Assembly (NCBI GenBank): GCA_947631755.1
Contig: CANRMO010000096.1
Span: forward strand, 1 to 8,751
DNA from: an uncultured Lachnospiraceae bacterium
Lineage (GTDB): Bacteria > Bacillota > Clostridia > Lachnospirales > Lachnospiraceae
Direction: 5' to 3'
Length of the DNA: 8,751 nt
Positions within the stretch are counted from its first letter, which is position 1, and every line of letters starts with the position of its first letter. A model generated the notes under the pieces. It saw nothing but the letters and a program-made list of their open reading frames with translations. It ran no database searches and was not told where the DNA came from. Positions 7,011 through 8,751 of this stretch are shown one piece after another. A program made the position numbers and the translations under genes.

Positions 7011-7640
7011 ATGAGATATTTTATATCCGATCTGCATTTTTATCATGAAAGTCTGTTGACGAAAATGGACAGGCGCGGCTTTTCTTCTATTGAGGAGATG
7101 CACGACTACATGATCCGGCAATGGAATGGGAAAGTGCGCGCCAGTGATGAAGTGGTGATATTGGGAGATGTCTCTATGGAGCGGGGGAAGCTGACGAAAG
7201 AGATTCTGGCGAAATTAAATGGACGGCTCTTTCTGGTGAAAGGAAATCACGACAATTACCTGAAAGACCGTCTTTTTGACAGTTCAAGATTTGAGTGGGT
7301 GAGAGAATACACGGAACTGAGGGACAATAAACGGAAGATTGTGCTCTGCCATTACCCGGTGTTCTGTTATAATGGACAGTACCGCACAGACAGCGACGGG
7401 AATCCCAGGACTTATATGTTGTACGGCCATGTGCACGATACATTTGATGAAATTCTGGTAAACCGGTTTATAAATGAGACGGCACAGGCTGTCCGTCCGC
7501 GGACAGACGGACAGGGGGGAGGGCGGATCCCCTGCCAGATGATTAATTGTTTCTGCATGTTTTCGGATTATGTCCCACTGTCTCTTGAGGAGTGGATCAA
7601 AGTTGACCGGCAGCGCCGGGACAGGATGAATGGCCGGTGA
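7011..7640 (+). CDS. Calcineurin-like metallophosphoesterase, small type
   Basis: This is a 209-residue two-metal phosphoesterase with all the expected motifs: DLHFYH (Asp7, His9, and His12 nearby), GDVS (Asp53), GNHD (Asn79, His80), CHYP (His114) and GHVH (His140, His142). The C-terminal end (INCFCMFSDYVPLSLEEW) fits the subfamily of small bacterial phosphoesterases often found as lone or phage-borne genes. The substrate is unknown: cyclic nucleotides, nucleotides or phosphoprotein are all possible. ATG 7011 gives the usual family start MRYFISDLHF but has no ribosome binding site and sits 1 base after the ilvE stop, which suggests translational coupling. An alternative ATG at 6984 adds 9 residues, overlaps ilvE by 26 bases, and has GAGG 6 bases upstream. 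Either start leaves the catalytic core whole. The ldh start lies 103 bases after its stop. Confidence 0.85.
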   Translation: MRYFISDLHFYHESLLTKMDRRGFSSIEEMHDYMIRQWNGKVRASDEVVILGDVSMERGKLTKEILAKLNGRLFLVKGNHDNYLKDRLFDSSRFEWVREYTELRDNKRKIVLCHYPVFCYNGQYRTDSDGNPRTYMLYGHVHDTFDEILVNRFINETAQAVRPRTDGQGGGRIPCQMINCFCMFSDYVPLSLEEWIKVDRQRRDRMNGR

Positions 7641-7666
7641 GATCCGGCTGGTAAAAAAAGAATATT

Positions 7667-7684
7667 TTTCCGGGATACCGGAAA
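7667..7684 (+). repeat. Perfect 7-bp hairpin in the ldh leader
   Basis: TTTCCGG (7667-7673) and CCGGAAA (7678-7684) form a perfect stem with a GATA loop. No T-run follows, so it is not a standard terminator. It stands 3 bases before the longer structure that covers the ldh ribosome binding site. Confidence 0.55.
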
Positions 7685-7687
7685 TAC

Positions 7688-7738
7688 TACCTCCAAAACT
7701 GTGGCGGACAGATTGCTTCCGCCGCGGAACAGGAGGTA
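7688..7738 (+). promoter_or_regulatory. Predicted hairpin sequestering the ldh Shine-Dalgarno sequence
   Basis: TACCTCC (7688-7694) is a perfect 7-base complement of GGAGGTA (7732-7738), which contains most of the ldh ribosome binding site AGGAGG (7731-7736). Inside this stem, 7699-7708 pairs with 7718-7727 over 10 positions (two of them G-U) around a 9-base loop, with a 4-by-4 internal loop between the two helices. Formed in the mRNA, this would block ribosome access to ldh. The pairing is seen directly; a regulatory role is inference. It is not a riboswitch class I recognise. Confidence 0.5.
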
Positions 7739-7743
7739 TTTTT

Positions 7744-8703
7744 ATGAGTGACTGTGATTGTGTCAACATAAGGAAAGTCGGTATTATCGGGTGCGGTTTT
7801 GTCGGTTCCGCCTCAGCATTTGCCCTGATGCAGAGCGGGCTTTTTTCGGAAATGGTGCTGATCGATGTCAACAGGGAGAGAGCAGAGGGCGAGGCCCTGG
7901 ATATCAGCCACGGCGTGCCGTTTGCGGGGCCGATGACGATCTATGCCGGTGATTATGACGACATCAGCGATGCGGCTATGGTGGTCATTACGGCGGGGGC
8001 AAACCAGAAACCGGATGAGACAAGGCTGGATCTCGTACACAAAAACGCCAAGATCATGGCGTCTGTAGTGGGTGAGATCGCAAAGCTTGATTTTCAGGGA
8101 ATCTTGCTCATCGTGTCCAATCCAGTGGACATTCTGACCTATGTGGCCCAGAAAGTCAGCGGGCTTCCGGTGAACCGTGTGTTTGGCTCGGGGACGGTGC
8201 TGGACTCTGCCCGGCTGAAATATCATCTGGGACAGCATCTCGGGGTGGACAGCCGCAGTGTCCATGCCTTTGTGATCGGGGAACACGGGGATAGCGAGAT
8301 CGCCGCCTGGAGCAGCGCCAATGTGTCTGGTGTGCCTCTGAATTCGGTCTGCGAGATGAGAGGACATTTTGCCCACGAAGAAAATTCCGAGGATATCGCA
8401 GATATGGTTAAAAACAGCGCCTATGAGATAATTGCTAAAAAAGACGCCACTTATTTTGGTATCGCCATGGTGGTAAAACGCATCTGCCAGGCGGTTATTC
8501 GGAACGAAAAATCTATTTTCCCGGTGTCCATCCCACTTCACGGGGAGTATGGGATCCGGGATGTAGTGCTCAGTATGCCGGCGATCGTAGGGGCGGACGG
8601 GGTGGAAAATATGCTCCCGATCTCCCTGGATGAGAAGGAAAAAGAGCAGCTTCAGGAATCAGCCGGCGTGCTGCGGGAGATCATCGACGGCCTGGATCTG
8701 TAA
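7744..8703 (+). CDS. ldh: L-lactate dehydrogenase (NAD-dependent)
   Basis: LDH reduces pyruvate to L-lactate and regenerates NAD+ during fermentation. The protein is 319 residues from ATG 7744, normal for the family, with AGGAGG (7731-7736) 7 bases upstream; the frame is open further upstream to 7630 but that part is leader and the phosphoesterase end. The Rossmann motif is GCGFVG (residues 16-21), and Asp41 (LIDVN) should hold the NAD ribose. Substrate and catalytic residues, with the usual LDH numbers in brackets, are Gln88 (102), Arg94 (109), Asn126 (140), Arg157 (171) and His181 (195) in GEHGDSE. Gln at position 102 marks lactate rather than malate dehydrogenase. At the fructose-1,6-bisphosphate site, His188 is kept (His174) and Arg173 is Lys159, so allosteric activation is possible but unproven. 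Its leader is strongly structured. No terminator is seen in the 48 bases after the stop. Confidence 0.95.
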   Translation: MSDCDCVNIRKVGIIGCGFVGSASAFALMQSGLFSEMVLIDVNRERAEGEALDISHGVPFAGPMTIYAGDYDDISDAAMVVITAGANQKPDETRLDLVHKNAKIMASVVGEIAKLDFQGILLIVSNPVDILTYVAQKVSGLPVNRVFGSGTVLDSARLKYHLGQHLGVDSRSVHAFVIGEHGDSEIAAWSSANVSGVPLNSVCEMRGHFAHEENSEDIADMVKNSAYEIIAKKDATYFGIAMVVKRICQAVIRNEKSIFPVSIPLHGEYGIRDVVLSMPAIVGADGVENMLPISLDEKEKEQLQESAGVLREIIDGLDL

Positions 8704-8729
8704 AAATTCACTTTTCAGTAAAAAATTCA
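8702..8729. repeat. Short direct repeat after ldh
   Basis: AAAAATTCA occurs at 8702-8710 and again at 8721-8729, a period of 19 bases, starting in the last base pair or two of the ldh stop codon. The A+T-rich stretch continues to the window end. It may be an upstream element of the next gene, but chance in A+T-rich DNA cannot be excluded. Confidence 0.35.
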
Positions 8730-8751
8730 TAAAGTCATTGTGTATTTTCCT

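Noticed and set aside
7603..7631. TTGACC near the end of the phosphoesterase gene as an ldh promoter
   Set aside because: No acceptable -10 box at 16-18 bases; the best candidate, ATGAAT, is weak.
7011..7640. Phosphoesterase as part of a phage or defence island
   Set aside because: Small phosphoesterases can be phage-borne, but its neighbours are all core metabolic genes and no integrase, repeat or composition shift is visible.
7813..8541. Antisense open frame (242 codons) inside ldh
   Set aside because: It lies wholly within a complete LDH with every catalytic residue in place, and the translation shows no recognisable domain.

Overview
The window is ordinary bacterial chromosome, about half G+C, and most likely from a Firmicute of the Clostridia (Lachnospiraceae-like). 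The grounds are strong AGGAGG-type ribosome binding sites, GTG and TTG starts beside ATG, a PrsA-like lipoprotein directly behind mfd, a YlbM/TmcAL protein, and an L-lactate dehydrogenase of the Bacillus/Lactobacillus type. The genus assignment is inference from gene content only.

Layout. Positions 1-1328 hold the 3' part of mfd (transcription-repair coupling factor), whose start lies outside the window. Twelve bases later comes a lipoprotein of the PrsA/SurA foldase type (1341-2357), then malQ, 4-alpha-glucanotransferase (2424-3908). These three run on the + strand with short gaps and could be one transcript. On the - strand, a small SGNH/GDSL esterase (5738 down to 5115) is followed by tmcAL, the tRNA-Met cytidine acetate ligase (5060 down to 3903). 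malQ and tmcAL converge and their ends overlap by 6 bases, with no visible terminator between them.

The divergent intergenic region 5739-5983 carries the clearest regulatory signals. A near-consensus - strand promoter (TTGACC, 17 bp, TATAAT) serves the esterase, and a + strand promoter (TTGACA, 17 bp, TAAGAT) serves ilvE. Each has an inverted repeat in or just after it. To the right come ilvE, branched-chain aminotransferase (5984-7009), a calcineurin-like phosphoesterase starting 1 base after it (7011-7640), and ldh, L-lactate dehydrogenase (7744-8703).

The genes are mostly metabolic and housekeeping: DNA repair coupling, export folding, glucan metabolism, tRNA modification, amino-acid transamination and pyruvate reduction. 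I see no mobile element, CRISPR array, phage gene, tRNA or rRNA, and no candidate for a wholly new system. The most unusual signal is the leader of ldh (7641-7743). It can fold into consecutive hairpins, the last of which pairs a TACCTCC element perfectly with the ldh Shine-Dalgarno sequence. This could be a translational control device.
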